DNA of 64,000 nt from Ferranicluibacter rubi (lineage in GTDB: Bacteria; Pseudomonadota; Alphaproteobacteria; Rhizobiales; Rhizobiaceae), in the NCBI RefSeq assembly GCF_011603255.1, contig NZ_JAANCM010000006.1:248001-312000 (forward strand), in the 5' to 3' direction. The notes beneath the pieces were generated by a model, which saw only the letters and a program-made list of their open reading frames with translations, did not search any database and was not told the DNA's origin. This document shows positions 1 to 11,844 of this stretch, one piece after another. The position numbers were made by a program, and so were the translations under genes. The first letter of the stretch is position 1. Each line of letters opens with the position of its first letter.

Positions 1-26
1 TTTCTCAGTGTTGCGGGTTTGACCAT
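1..26 (-). CDS. possible first codons of a divergent gene
   Basis: An ATG on the minus strand at 26-24 opens a frame reading MVKPATLR that runs off the left edge of the window. A GGAG lies about 12 bases upstream. Its position, back to back with the hydrolase gene and next to a palindromic operator, is where a TetR- or GntR-like local repressor often sits. Only eight codons are visible, so the identity is inference. Confidence 0.3.
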
Positions 27-50
27 CCACAATGCTCCATCGTCGTCAGG

Positions 51-70
51 AATATGATGACTATCACATT
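51..70. promoter_or_regulatory. imperfect copy of palindromic operator
   Basis: The sequence is AATATGATG, AC, TATCACATT. It matches the perfect palindrome at 138-157 at all but three positions (one in the 2-bp spacer, two in the right half-site). It lies between the possible divergent start at 26 and the hydrolase gene, as expected for an operator bound by a local dimeric regulator. Confidence 0.55.
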
Positions 71-137
71 CCGTTGTGAAAATCATCCTCACAAATTCAG
101 AGGCTTGTCTTTGGCTATAAGATTTCTCTTGCCATAA

Positions 138-157
138 AATATGATGAGCATCATATT
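138..157. promoter_or_regulatory. perfect 9-bp-arm palindrome upstream of hydrolase
   Basis: AATATGATG, AG, CATCATATT: two perfect 9-base arms with a 2-base spacer, ending 28 bases before the hydrolase start codon. With the related copy 87 bases upstream it forms a two-site operator. The geometry suits a TetR/GntR-type homodimer repressing the catabolic cluster. The regulator is not identifiable here. Confidence 0.65.
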
Positions 158-185
158 ATTGATATTAGAAACTTCGGGAGGACCC

Positions 186-1013
186 ATGACCCACGACCCC
201 ATTCAGTACGCAGAAACGGCATTCGGCAAACTCGCCTATCGCATCGACGGTGCTGCCGATGCGGAGCCCTTGCTCCTGCTGCAACGATTCCGCGGCACGA
301 TCGAGGACTGGGATCCGCTGTTCATCGAGCGGCTTGCCCGGGACCATAAAGTTGTTCGCTTCGACAATGTCGGCGTTTCCCGTTCGCAGGGCGAAACGCC
401 CGACAATGTTCCGGATATGGCCAAAGGCGCCCTCGCGCTGATGGATGCGATCGGGCTCGGCTCCGTCCACACGCTGGGATGGTCGCTCGGTGGCTATGTG
501 GCGCAGGCCCTGGCGCTGCTCGCTCCGGACCGGGTCAAACGACTGGTGATCGCCGGTTCCGGACCGGGAGCCGTGACGGAGGGAACGCAAAAGCGTCACC
601 CGCGGGTCAACGAGATCGCCCAGAAGAAAACGATCGAGGACGCCGATACGGTGTTTCTGTTTTCCGCCGATAGCGACAGCAGCCGGGCAGCCAGCCAAGC
701 GAGCCTCGATCGTATCGCCAAGGCACGCACGGGAGACCTCGCCACGCAGGCGACGGCCGGCGCCCAGCTGCAGGCCATCATAAACTGGTCGGGAGGGCGG
801 GATGCCGCAAGGCCGCGGCTTGGCGAACTGACGATGCCGATCTTGGTGGCCAACGGCACGACCGATGTCATGGTGCCGCCCTATGGCGCGTTCGTCATCT
901 CGCAGGAAGCGCCGAACGCCAAGCTGGTTCTCTATCCAGACTCCGGCCATGGCTTTCTCTTCCAGCATATCGACGCCTTCGTCGACGAGCTGAAGGCGTT
1001 CTTTACCGCCTGA
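186..1013 (+). CDS. alpha/beta hydrolase
   Basis: Predicted cytoplasmic serine hydrolase of about 275 residues with the alpha/beta-hydrolase fold. The nucleophile elbow GWSLGG is near residue 100, a likely acid Asp in NGTTDVMVPP near 226, and the catalytic His in DSGHGF near 254. I prefer the ATG at 186 because a GGGAGGA ribosome site precedes it by a few bases; an upstream in-frame start at 141 lies inside the palindrome. It is the first gene of a plus-strand set with an MFS transporter and two SDRs, so it may hydrolyse an ester or lactone taken up by that transporter. The substrate cannot be told from sequence; haloperoxidase-like esterases share the same features. Confidence 0.85.
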   Translation: MTHDPIQYAETAFGKLAYRIDGAADAEPLLLLQRFRGTIEDWDPLFIERLARDHKVVRFDNVGVSRSQGETPDNVPDMAKGALALMDAIGLGSVHTLGWSLGGYVAQALALLAPDRVKRLVIAGSGPGAVTEGTQKRHPRVNEIAQKKTIEDADTVFLFSADSDSSRAASQASLDRIAKARTGDLATQATAGAQLQAIINWSGGRDAARPRLGELTMPILVANGTTDVMVPPYGAFVISQEAPNAKLVLYPDSGHGFLFQHIDAFVDELKAFFTA

Positions 1014-1220
1014 TGGCAGTCGCCTGAAGAGAGTGTGGTTTCGGGAGAACACCGTGCCTCGGTAAATGAAGACGGCGCGGACATCGAGCCGCGCCGGACA
1101 CTCGCCCGGGAGGAGCCGGCGACGAGAACGGGGCGCGTTGACCGCGCCGGATCAGCCTATCCAAAAACGAAGTTACGGATCGAGGCGCCTTGGCGCCTGA
1201 GCGAACCCTGGGAGGGGAAA

Positions 1221-2597
1221 ATGGAACGCACGGACGGTCGATCGACGCTGAGAGCATCGGCTCAGCACATACTGGACAATCACCCGATGGGGAGACAGCG
1301 ATGGCTCATGCTCATCGCATGCTTTCTGATCATCGCGCTCGATGGAGCAGACGTCCAATCCGCAAGCTTCATCTACCCGGAATTCGTCCGGCTATGGGGC
1401 GTGGAGAAGCCCTTTATCAGCGCCATCGTCGTCGGTGGATTGATCGCCATGGTCATCGGGGCCTCCATCGCCGGGCCGCTTGCCGACAGATACGGGCGCC
1501 GCAGCGTGGTCGGCTGGGGCGTGGCGCTTGTCTCCACGGGCACGTTTCTGGGCGCCTTCGCATGGGACGCCAACATCTTCCTGGTCATCCGGGCGTTCAC
1601 ATGCCTGGGGCTGGGCGCCATCATGCCGATCACGGTGGCCTTGATCAGCGAATTTGCCCCAACACAGAAGCGGGCACGGGTGGTGACGACGGTCTTTGCC
1701 GGCTACACGGCTGGCGCCGCCATTTCCGGTTACCTCGCAGCCGTGCTGATCCCGATGCTGGGCTGGCGCTGGTACCTCGTCGCCATCGGCGGGCTTTCTG
1801 CCGTTATGCTTCCTGTTTTCCTCAAGCTGGTGCCGGAATCCATCGGCTGGCTGGCGACGCAGCGCGATGGCGAAAGACGGGTTCGCGAGATCGTCCAGCG
1901 GGTTCTACCCGGCGCTGATATCGCAACCCTGAAGGGTACAGGCGGCGAACGCACCGAAGCGAAGGTCGGGGGTATCAAGCTGATCACCTCCAAGCGTTAT
2001 CTGCCGATCATGGTGGGCATTGCGACCTGCTACTTCATCGGCCTGGCCGTCATCTATCTCTTCCAGACCTATTTTCCCTTGGTCATCACGCAGTCCGGGT
2101 TGCAGCTATCGCAGGCGGGCATCCTCGTTGCCGCCTTCAGCGTCGGCGGCGTTCTCGGCGCCTTGTTGATCGGTTCGGCCATGGACACGTTCGGACGGTT
2201 CAAGGTTCTCGCTGTCGCATGGCTGATCGCGATCCCGGCCATCTGGGCCGTCGCTTTCTCGACGCTGGATTACCAGACCCTGATCGTTCTCTCGTTCATT
2301 TGGGGCATCCTGCTGCAAGGCGTCAATTCCGGCCTGAACGCCCTTGCCGCCACCCTGTTTCCGGCGGACGCAAGAGCTACAGGCGTATCGTTCATGCATG
2401 CGCTGGGCCGTTTCGGTGCCATTCTGAGCGGCCTGGTCGGCGGCGTCGCGATCAGTCTGGGATGGTCGATCGGGAAGATCTTCTTCATCCTCGGATGCCC
2501 GCTCATCGTCGGTGTGGCCGCAATCATCTTCCTCAGTGTGGTCAGCGGACGAAAAGATGACGTCGTGATCGAAGATCCCGCCTTCCTCAAAGCCTAA
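1221..2597 (+). CDS. MFS transporter, aromatic-acid/sugar-acid type
   Basis: Inner-membrane major facilitator protein of 458 residues with about twelve hydrophobic segments. The first segment carries DGADVQ, the D-G-x-D signature of the aromatic acid:H+ symporter (AAHS) group. The loop between segments 2 and 3 has GPLADRYGRRS, the conserved MFS motif. The ATG at 1221 follows GGGAGGGGAAA; the frame is open further upstream but lacks a ribosome site there. It sits between the hydrolase and two SDR genes and probably imports the substrate they degrade. That the substrate is an organic acid is inferred from the family, not seen. Confidence 0.88.
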   Translation: MERTDGRSTLRASAQHILDNHPMGRQRWLMLIACFLIIALDGADVQSASFIYPEFVRLWGVEKPFISAIVVGGLIAMVIGASIAGPLADRYGRRSVVGWGVALVSTGTFLGAFAWDANIFLVIRAFTCLGLGAIMPITVALISEFAPTQKRARVVTTVFAGYTAGAAISGYLAAVLIPMLGWRWYLVAIGGLSAVMLPVFLKLVPESIGWLATQRDGERRVREIVQRVLPGADIATLKGTGGERTEAKVGGIKLITSKRYLPIMVGIATCYFIGLAVIYLFQTYFPLVITQSGLQLSQAGILVAAFSVGGVLGALLIGSAMDTFGRFKVLAVAWLIAIPAIWAVAFSTLDYQTLIVLSFIWGILLQGVNSGLNALAATLFPADARATGVSFMHALGRFGAILSGLVGGVAISLGWSIGKIFFILGCPLIVGVAAIIFLSVVSGRKDDVVIEDPAFLKA

Positions 2598-2616
2598 ACA
2601 GCCCCTTCAAACACGC

Positions 2617-2643
2617 AACGAACCCGGCGCTGCCGGCTTCGTT
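2617..2643 (+). other. intercistronic hairpin
   Basis: AACGAACCCGGC, GCT, GCCGGCTTCGTT forms a 12-base stem with one mismatch and a 3-base loop in the 68-base gap between the MFS and SDR genes. No T-tract follows, so it is more likely an mRNA-stabilising or processing element than a terminator. Confidence 0.4.
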
Positions 2644-2665
2644 CGCCCATCATCAGGATGAAACA

Positions 2666-3424
2666 ATGTCAGTGGATTTCAACGGAGCAGTCGTCCTCGT
2701 CACTGGAGCCAATGGCGGTCTGGGGCAGGAATGGATACGCCAGTCGCTTGAGCGGGGTGCAACAAAGATCTATGCCACCGACCTGCAACAACGCGAGTGG
2801 AACGACGAGCGGATTGTTTCGCTCGTGCTGGATATCACGGACAACGCATCGGTGACTTCCGCCGCACAGACGGCGCTGGATACGACCATCGTGATCAACA
2901 ATGCGGGCGTGGCCTTTCGCGAGCCGCTGTTGACCACCGACGAGGAGACGATGCGGCGGGTCTTCGATATCAACTTCTTCGGTCCCGTGGCGGTATCGAA
3001 GGCATTCGCCCCTGTTCTGAAGAACAATGGCGGCGGCGCGATCCTCAATGTAACGTCCGTGCTGAGTTGGCTCGTCGTGCCCCCCGTTTACAGTTCCGCC
3101 AAGGCAGCGCTGTGGATGGCGACGAACGCCTTGCGCCTCGAGCTCCTTCCGCAGGGAACCGCGGTGGTGAGCCTGCATATGGGCTACACCGACACGCCGA
3201 TGACGAAGGCGCTGAACGTTCGCAAGAACGATCCGGTCGATGTCGTGCGGGCCGGTCTCGATGGCATAGCCAATGGCGCATATGAGGTGCTGGCCGACAA
3301 GCTGTCCGTGCAGGTCAAGCGCGCGCTGTCGGAGCCGGTGGAGGTGCTCTATCCGCAACTGACGGGTTCTGCACTGCGCTTCGACCAACAGCCGCACATA
3401 CTGGCCGAACAGGCCTCGGCTTAG
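2666..3424 (+). CDS. SDR family oxidoreductase
   Basis: Short-chain dehydrogenase of 252 residues, a usual length for classical SDRs. The nucleotide-binding motif TGANGGLG is at residues 13-20, NNAG follows in mid-protein, and the catalytic YSSAK has its Tyr near residue 142, preceded by an active-site Ser in NVTSVLSW. The N-terminus is compact, giving cytoplasmic NAD(P)-dependent activity on an alcohol or ketone. It lies 68 bases after the MFS gene and only 27 bases before the next SDR start, so co-transcription is likely. Confidence 0.88.
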   Translation: MSVDFNGAVVLVTGANGGLGQEWIRQSLERGATKIYATDLQQREWNDERIVSLVLDITDNASVTSAAQTALDTTIVINNAGVAFREPLLTTDEETMRRVFDINFFGPVAVSKAFAPVLKNNGGGAILNVTSVLSWLVVPPVYSSAKAALWMATNALRLELLPQGTAVVSLHMGYTDTPMTKALNVRKNDPVDVVRAGLDGIANGAYEVLADKLSVQVKRALSEPVEVLYPQLTGSALRFDQQPHILAEQASA

Positions 3425-3451
3425 GTGCAGCGCGTAAGGAGGGCAGCGAAG

Positions 3452-4216
3452 ATGTACAAGGGCTTCGATTTGACGGGCAGAGTTGCGGCGCTGACGGGCT
3501 CGTCGAGCGGCATGGGGTTCGCGATCGCACGAGCATTGTGCGAATGCGGCGCGAAAGTGGTTCTTTCGGGTCATCTCGAGCCGGAGCTGGACGACGCGGT
3601 CGCGACATTATCCCGCGAGGGCTACGACGTTGCGGGCGTCGTCTGCGACATTACCCGCCCCGAGCACGTCGCCACGTTCGGAGAGCGCTCGATGTCCGCC
3701 TTCGGCAAGGTGGACATCCTGTTTGCGCTCGCGGCTCCCCAAGCGCCTGTCGGCCCGTTGCAGGCGATGACGCCGGACGCGTTCGAGAAACTATTGTCGG
3801 GCACGGTCGTCTCGAATTTCGCGCTCGTGCGTCAAATCCTTCCTGCGATGGTCGAGCGGCGCGACGGCAGTATCGTCTTCATGTCGAGCATAGCGGCAGA
3901 GCGCGCAAACCCGGTTCTCGGCGGATATGGCGCCGCAAAAGCGGCGTTGAACAGCCTCGTTCGCAACATCGCCGTCGAGGTCGGCGCCTTCAACGTCCGC
4001 GCCAACGCGATCTCACCGTCGATTGTTCGGACGGCGTTTTCGAAAGACATATGGAGCGACGAGGAGCGGGAAAAGGCGCTGCTGGCAAAAATCCCGGCGG
4101 GCCGCATCGCAACGGTTGATGACATCGTCGGCGCCGCTATCCTGCTCGCCTCACCGGGCGGCTCCTACATTTCCGGCCAGACCTTGTTGATCGATGGCGG
4201 GCGCTCGGTCTGGTAG
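3452..4216 (+). CDS. SDR family oxidoreductase
   Basis: Second SDR of the cluster, 254 residues. It has TGSSSGMG at the cofactor site, SSIA before the active site and YGAAK with Tyr near residue 159. The C-terminus SGQTLLIDGG is typical of classical SDRs. The expected NNAG motif reads LAAP, a variation around the adenine pocket. The ATG at 3452 has AAGGAGG upstream; a longer frame to 3425 is less likely. It ends 87 bases from the convergent epimerase gene. Confidence 0.87.
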   Translation: MYKGFDLTGRVAALTGSSSGMGFAIARALCECGAKVVLSGHLEPELDDAVATLSREGYDVAGVVCDITRPEHVATFGERSMSAFGKVDILFALAAPQAPVGPLQAMTPDAFEKLLSGTVVSNFALVRQILPAMVERRDGSIVFMSSIAAERANPVLGGYGAAKAALNSLVRNIAVEVGAFNVRANAISPSIVRTAFSKDIWSDEEREKALLAKIPAGRIATVDDIVGAAILLASPGGSYISGQTLLIDGGRSVW

Positions 4217-4302
4217 GAGGGATCGTTCGTTCGTACGGGCCCCGAGGTATGGGCCTAAACGGATCCCGCGACCCAGACTGGCGGACTCGAACAGCGTTAT
4301 CC

Positions 4303-4713
4303 TTACGGTCTTGCGACCTCTTCGAACTCCACCAGCGTTCCGAAGAAATCCTTGGGATGTGCAAACAAGACGGGAAGGCCATGCGCGCCGATCTTCGGCT
4401 CACCGGAGCCGAGGATGCGAACCCCGATGTCGTTCATTTCTCGGCCTGCGCCATCGATGTCGCTGACCTCGAAGCAAAGGTGGTGAATGCCACCCGACGG
4501 GTTCTTGGCAAGGAAAGACGCTATCGGCGAGTTCTCACCGAGCGGATACAGAAGCTCGATCTTCGTATTCGGCAATTCGATGAAGACGACGGTGACCCCA
4601 TGTTCGGGCAGATCCTGTGGCTTGGATACCTGCGCCCCCAGAGCCTCGTAGAGCGCGATGGCCGCATTGAGGTCCGGGACCGCGATCGCGATGTGATTGA
4701 TGGGTCCTAACAT
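4303..4713 (-). CDS. mce: methylmalonyl-CoA epimerase
   Basis: Vicinal-oxygen-chelate protein of 136 residues that interconverts (2S)- and (2R)-methylmalonyl-CoA. The start INHIAIAVPDL gives the first metal His, GIHHLCFEV carries the second, and the C-terminal LVEFEEV the glutamate ligand. It lies 6 bases after the mutase stop on the same strand, which is the expected pathway context and makes epimerase preferable to a generic glyoxalase. Last gene of the pccB-pccA-mutase-epimerase operon. Confidence 0.93.
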   Translation of the reverse strand: MLGPINHIAIAVPDLNAAIALYEALGAQVSKPQDLPEHGVTVVFIELPNTKIELLYPLGENSPIASFLAKNPSGGIHHLCFEVSDIDGAGREMNDIGVRILGSGEPKIGAHGLPVLFAHPKDFFGTLVEFEEVARP

Positions 4714-4719
4714 GCTGCC

Positions 4720-6860
<2,141 letters not shown>

Positions 6861-6864
<4 letters not shown>

Positions 6865-8864
6865 TGGAACTCCATGATCAGTTCATCGACCGCAAGGCTC
6901 TGGCCGGCCGATGCGGCAATGCGCTTCACCGTCGCGCGTCTTTCGGCGCGCAAGGTATTTTCCATTTTCATCGCTTCGACGATCGCAAGCGCCTGGCCGG
7001 CCTCGACCTGCTCACCCTCCTGAACCGCGATCACGGTAATGATGCCGGGCATCGGGCAGAGAAGCATCTTCGAGGTATCGGGCGGCAGTTTGACCGGCAT
7101 CAGGCGCGCGAGCTGTGCCACCCTCGGCTCTCTCACATGGGCCATCAGATCCATGCCTCGCCAGCGAAGACGAATTCCCACCCCGGAGTGGGAGATCTTG
7201 ACGCCGATCTGCTCTCCATCCACCGAGAAATGGGCATGGCTTTGTCCCGGCTGCCACCGACCCGAGATCGTCGATACCGTTCCATCGGCGAACTGCACTG
7301 TCGTCGTCTCTGCAGAAGAATCCAGCGTTAGCTCGAACGTCTGGTCGGCAATCGTTGCCACCCAGTGTCGCCCAATAATCCGCCGGTGGTTGCCGATCGT
7401 TCCGGAGATCTGCGCGGCGCGGCTCTGGAGTGTGTGGTTGATGTGGGTTGCGATCGTTGCCAGTTTCCGGGCTGCCGTGGTGTCCGGCGCGACGCCGTGG
7501 AAACCGTCGGGAAACTCCTCAGTGATGAAGGCTGTGGTGATGTTGCCCGACCGAAACCGGTCATGCTGCATCACGGCCGAGAGGAAGGGCAGGTTGTGGC
7601 CGATCCCCTCGACCTCGAAATCATCCAGCGCAGCGCTCATCGCATCGATGGCCGCAAGCCGGTCCGGCGCCCAGGTGCAGAGCTTGGCGACCATCGGGTC
7701 GTAATACATCGAAATCTCGCCGCCTTCGAAGACGCCCGTGTCGTTGCGCACGACCGTGCCGTCCGGTCTCTTGCCTTCCTGCGGCGGGCGATAGCGTGAC
7801 AGCCGTCCGATCGAAGGCAGGAAATTACGGTAGGGGTCCTCGGCATACAGCCGGCTTTCGATCGCCCAGCCGTTCAGTTTGACGTCGTCCTGGCCAAGAG
7901 ACAGCCTTTCGCCCGCGGCAACCCGGATCATCTGCTCGACGAGGTCGATGCCGGTGATCAGCTCCGTTACCGGGTGCTCGACCTGCAGGCGGGTGTTCAT
8001 TTCGAGGAAGTAGAAGTTTCTGTCGCCATCGACGATAAACTCGACCGTGCCGGCCGAGTGATAGCCGACGGCCTTCGACAGCGCGACGGCCTGCTCGCCC
8101 ATGGCGCGGCGGGTGTCCTCGTTGAGGAACGGTGAGGGAGCCTCCTCGATGACCTTCTGGTTTCGTCGCTGGATGGAGCATTCACGCTCACCGAGATAGA
8201 GCACGGTGCCGTGCTTGTCGCCGAGCACCTGAATCTCAATGTGGCGCGGCTGCGTGACGAATTTCTCGATGAAGATGCGGTCGTCACCGAAGGAAGCCTT
8301 GGCCTCGTTCTTGGAGGACTGAAAGCCTTCTCGCGCCTCGGCATCGTTCCAGGCGATGCGCATACCCTTGCCGCCGCCGCCCGCAGACGCCTTGATTATG
8401 ACCGGGTAGCCGATTTCGCCAGCGATCTTCACCGCCTCGTCGGCATCGGCGATCAGGCCCATATGGCCGGGAACCGTGGAGACGCCGGCTTCCGCCGCCA
8501 GCTTCTTCGAGGTGATCTTGTCGCCCATCGCCTGAATGGCGCCGACCGGCGGACCGATGAAAACGACGCCTTCCGTCTCCAGCGCTTCTGCGAAAGCGGC
8601 GTTTTCCGACAGGAAGCCGTAACCCGGATGAACGGCATCGGCGCCGGTCTTGCGGATCGCATCCAGGATCCTGTCGATGACGATATAGGACTGGTTCGAC
8701 GGCGCTGCGCCGATATGCACCGCCTCGTCAGCCATCTTCACATGGAGCGCATCAGCATCGGCATCGGAATAGACGGCGACGGTGGCGATGCCCATCTTCT
8801 TGGCCGTCTTGATAACCCGACAGGCGATTTCACCGCGGTTCGCAATCAGAATTTTTTTGAACAT
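6861..8864 (-). CDS. pccA: propionyl-CoA carboxylase, alpha (biotin) subunit
   Basis: Biotin carboxylase/biotin carrier subunit of 667 residues. The order is an N-terminal biotin-carboxylase fold ([13 protein letters not shown]), an ATP-grasp region with the glycine-rich GGGGKGM loop and the [12 protein letters not shown] active-site segment, a middle BT domain, and a C-terminal biotinyl domain with EAMKMEN whose Lys, near residue 631, is biotinylated. With PccB it carboxylates propionyl-CoA. The 182 bases between pccB and this gene are unusually long for the operon and hold a 69-codon minus-strand frame (8868-9077) that overlaps the pccB end; I cannot support it as a gene. Confidence 0.96.
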
Positions 8865-9046
8865 GGGTTATCCCGCGACTGAAGCGCTGTTGAGGTTTGG
8901 CGACCGTTCCATCGTGATGGCCTTCGATTTGATCGACGATCCGACGACCGATGCCGTGCCCGTGGACATCCGGCATTCTTCCAGCCGCAGGGCGAATTCA
9001 TCCTCCGCAACGGCGTCTCTCAGGTTCATCGTACTCGACACGGTAC

Positions 9047-10579
9047 TCACAACGGTATCGTGTCGTGCTTGCGCCAATGCACATGGCTTTGCTTGTTGCG
9101 AAGCGAAGCGAAGGCCCGGGCAATGCGGCGGCGGGACGAATGCGGCATGATGACCTCATCGATGAAACCGCGCTCGGCGGCGACGAAGGGGTTGGCGAAC
9201 CGCTCTTCGTATTCCTTGGTGCGCTCTGCGACTTTGTCGGGATCGCCAAGCTCCGACCGGTACAGGATTTCGGTGGCGCCTTTTGCACCCATGACGGCGA
9301 TCTCGGCTGTCGGCCAGGCGTAGTTGACATCGGCGCCGATGTGCTTGGAGGCCATCACGTCGTAGGCTCCGCCATAGGCTTTGCGCGTGATCAGCGTGAC
9401 CATCGGCACCGTCGCCTGACCGTAGGCGAAAAGCAGCTTGGCGCCGTGCTTGATGACGCCGCCATACTCCTGCGACGTTCCGGGAAGGAACCCGGGGACA
9501 TCGACCAGGGTCAGAATGGGAATATTGAACGCATCGCAGAACCGGACGAACCGCGCCGCCTTACGGGCGGAATCCATATCGAGGCAGCCAGCCAGTACCA
9601 TTGGCTGATTGGCGACGACGCCGACGGATTGCCCCTCTATGCGGATGAAGCCGGTGATGATGTTCCGGGCAAACGCCTCCTGGATCTCGAAGAAGTCGCC
9701 CTCGTCTGCAATCGCCAGAATCAATTCCCGCATGTCGTAGGGCTTGTTCGACGAAGCCGGGACCAGCGTGTCGAGGCGGTGCTCGATCCGGGCGGGGTCG
9801 TCGAAGAATGGGCGCACGGGCGCCTGTTCGCGGTTGTTGAGAGGCAGGAAGTCGAACAGCAGGCGGATCTGCTCGAGCGCTTCCACGTCGTTTTCAAAGG
9901 CGCCATCCGCGACGGATGATTTTGTGGTGTGGGTTCGCGCACCGCCCAGTTCCTCGGCGGTGACGATCTCGTTGGTCACCGTCTTCACGACGTCCGGGCC
10001 GGTCACGAACATGTAGGAACTGTCGCGAACCATGAAAATGAAGTCGGTCATGGCCGGCGAATAGACCGCCCCGCCGGCGCAAGGTCCCATAATCACCGAA
10101 ATCTGGGGGATGACGCCGGAGGCGTCGACATTGCGCTTGAACACGTCGGCATAGCCGGCCAGCGACGCGACCCCCTCCTGAATGCGGGCGCCTCCGCTAT
10201 CGTTGAGGCCGATCACCGGTGCGCCGACCTTGACCGCCATATCCATGATCTTGCAGATTTTTTGCGCGTGCGTTTCCGACAACGAACCGCCGAGAACGGT
10301 GAAATCCTGGGAGAAGACATAGACCTGCCGGCCGTTGATCGTGCCCCAGCCCGTCACGACCCCGTCGCCGGCAATCTTCTGACCGGCCATTCCGAAGTCA
10401 ACGGCACGGTGCGTCACATACATGTCGTACTCTTCGAACGAGCCCTCATCCAAAAGAACCTCGATCCGCTCGCGTGCCGTAAGCTTGCCTTTGCCGTGCT
10501 GGGCATCGATGCGCTTCTGACCGCCGCCGAGCTTTGCTTCGGCCCGTCGCGACTCAAGCTGTTCAAGAACGGATCGCAT
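9047..10579 (-). CDS. pccB: propionyl-CoA carboxylase, beta (carboxyltransferase) subunit
   Basis: Carboxyltransferase subunit of 510 residues, full length for PccB. It has two crotonase-like halves with the oxyanion motifs [15 protein letters not shown] and, in the second half, [16 protein letters not shown] and [10 protein letters not shown]. First gene of the minus-strand propionyl-CoA operon, consistent with use of odd-chain fatty acids, branched amino acids or propionate. The operon promoter must lie just above 10579, next to the decayed Fic gene. Confidence 0.96.
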   Translation of the reverse strand: MRSVLEQLESRRAEAKLGGGQKRIDAQHGKGKLTARERIEVLLDEGSFEEYDMYVTHRAVDFGMAGQKIAGDGVVTGWGTINGRQVYVFSQDFTVLGGSLSETHAQKICKIMDMAVKVGAPVIGLNDSGGARIQEGVASLAGYADVFKRNVDASGVIPQISVIMGPCAGGAVYSPAMTDFIFMVRDSSYMFVTGPDVVKTVTNEIVTAEELGGARTHTTKSSVADGAFENDVEALEQIRLLFDFLPLNNREQAPVRPFFDDPARIEHRLDTLVPASSNKPYDMRELILAIADEGDFFEIQEAFARNIITGFIRIEGQSVGVVANQPMVLAGCLDMDSARKAARFVRFCDAFNIPILTLVDVPGFLPGTSQEYGGVIKHGAKLLFAYGQATVPMVTLITRKAYGGAYDVMASKHIGADVNYAWPTAEIAVMGAKGATEILYRSELGDPDKVAERTKEYEERFANPFVAAERGFIDEVIMPHSSRRRIARAFASLRNKQSHVHWRKHDTIPL

Positions 10580-10629
10580 GCCATCTCCCCTTCAAAGGCG
10601 TCACTGTTGACCGCATTGGTAACGTAGAA

Positions 10630-11191
10630 ATGGGCTCCACAAAATACTTGATCGTGCATTCGGGCTGATCAACAAGCTCGATCTGCGTAGCCCGAATGAC
10701 CTCGACGAGGACGAACTGGCGCTGTTCCTCATAAGGGCTGATGAAACGCCGCCGGCGGGCCGGTTTGATTATCTGCATACGTGGCCCTCCACCATCACCT
10801 CTTCCAGGACGTTTACGATTGGGCCGGGACAGCGCGGACTATCCGGATCGGCAAGGGTTCCAACTGGTTTTGCTATCCGGAGCATATCGACCAACAGATG
10901 AAAGCCGCGTTCGCAGCGCTTGAAGACCATAGTTTCCTCGCTGACAAGCGCCCCGCCGAATTCGCGGATTTGGCCGCTGAGATACTTGCGTGGCTCAACG
11001 CCATTCACCCGTTCCGTGCGGGCAATTGCCGAACCCAGCTGGCTTTACTGTCGATGTTGACCGAACAGGCCAGGCTTCCGTTCAATGATGACCAACTGGC
11101 CCGCGATCGCGTCATTGCGGCGATGATCGACAGCTTCGGCGGTGACGAAGACCCACTGCGCAAACTAATCCTCGATCTGTTCAGCGCCTGA
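10630..11191 (+). pseudogene. Fic/DOC family protein, frameshifted
   Basis: A frame from about 10630 reads the usual Fic N-terminal pattern (GLINKLDLRSPNDLDEDELA, then AGRFDYLH). Near 10780 the homology jumps to another frame (HHHLFQDVYDWAG) and runs to the stop at 11191. The joined product would resemble a Fic AMP-transferase or antitoxin-like protein of about 185 residues. The core motif is HPFRAGNCRTQ against the consensus HPFx(D/E)GN(G/K)RxxR: the acidic residue, a glycine and the final Arg are all changed, so even a repaired protein should be inactive for AMPylation. It is directly upstream of, and divergent from, pccB. Confidence 0.72.
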
Positions 11192-11527
11192 CACGCTACC
11201 CTAGTGACAGGCGTGCCTCGGAGGTCCTGCGAATGACAGGGTTGAACCATCAGCCGTGCCAAGGGCTGCCATGGTCCAGTTCTCAATCCGCCTGACGAGA
11301 GGGGTATGTAGGTTATTGCCCGGCTGTTGATTTTCCCATGTTCCGTCTGACGTCATCTCGGCCTGGGTGTGGTCGGGTTTTGCGTCGTGGCCTTTTCCCG
11401 TCAATCGGGCCGCCCGCTCCGTTCGCTGCGCTCCCGTGTGGCCCGCTGACCGTGAGCGGCGGAGTGCCGCCGCCTGAACTCCCAGACCGGCCTCGATGGA
11501 CGTAGCCGGAGAAACCAAGGGAAAAAA
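11192..11527. other. GC-rich spacer, no gene
   Basis: No convincing frame. The stretch 11400-11480 is rich in short inverted GC repeats around CCGCTCCGTTCGCTGCG, a pattern commonly seen ahead of small conjugation-region genes on rhizobial plasmids. It leads into the decayed small gene below. Confidence 0.4.
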
Positions 11528-11530
11528 TCT

Positions 11531-11734
11531 TATGACAACCGAACCAACAAGCCCTCCCACGCCGTCTACCACGTCGAAGGCGAGCGCAAGAAAGCCTACT
11601 GGACCAAGATCGGCGCAGCCTGGTCGCACGAAGACGGCGAGGGGTTCAACATCCAGATTACCTGCCTGCCGATGAACGGCCGCCTCGTGGTCCGCAAGCC
11701 CAAAGCCGACGAGAACCAAGAGACGCGCGATGAG
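11531..11734 (+). pseudogene. small conjugation-region protein, start lost
   Basis: The frame reads DNRTNKPSHAVYHVEGE, then AYWTKIGAAWSHEDGEGFN and RLVVRKPKADE. This is a pattern I associate with a short conserved protein near transfer genes on agrobacterial and rhizobial plasmids. The only nearby ATG (11532) is in a different frame, as if a small deletion removed the start, and the frame runs on without its own stop. It sits just before a TraA fragment, so it is probably part of the same decayed transfer region. Confidence 0.55.
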
Positions 11735-11844
11735 CGCGCTCCCGACCCAAGAGTAGCGGGTGTTCCTCGATATCTGGCACGTCTACGAAGTCACCGTTCA
11801 GTCAGGCGCACAATGCGTCCATTGAGCGGACCGAGCACTCCACA

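Noticed and set aside
8868-9077. 69-codon minus-strand frame between pccB and pccA
   Set aside because: It overlaps the pccB end, has no ribosome site I trust and no family pattern; kept only as a remark.
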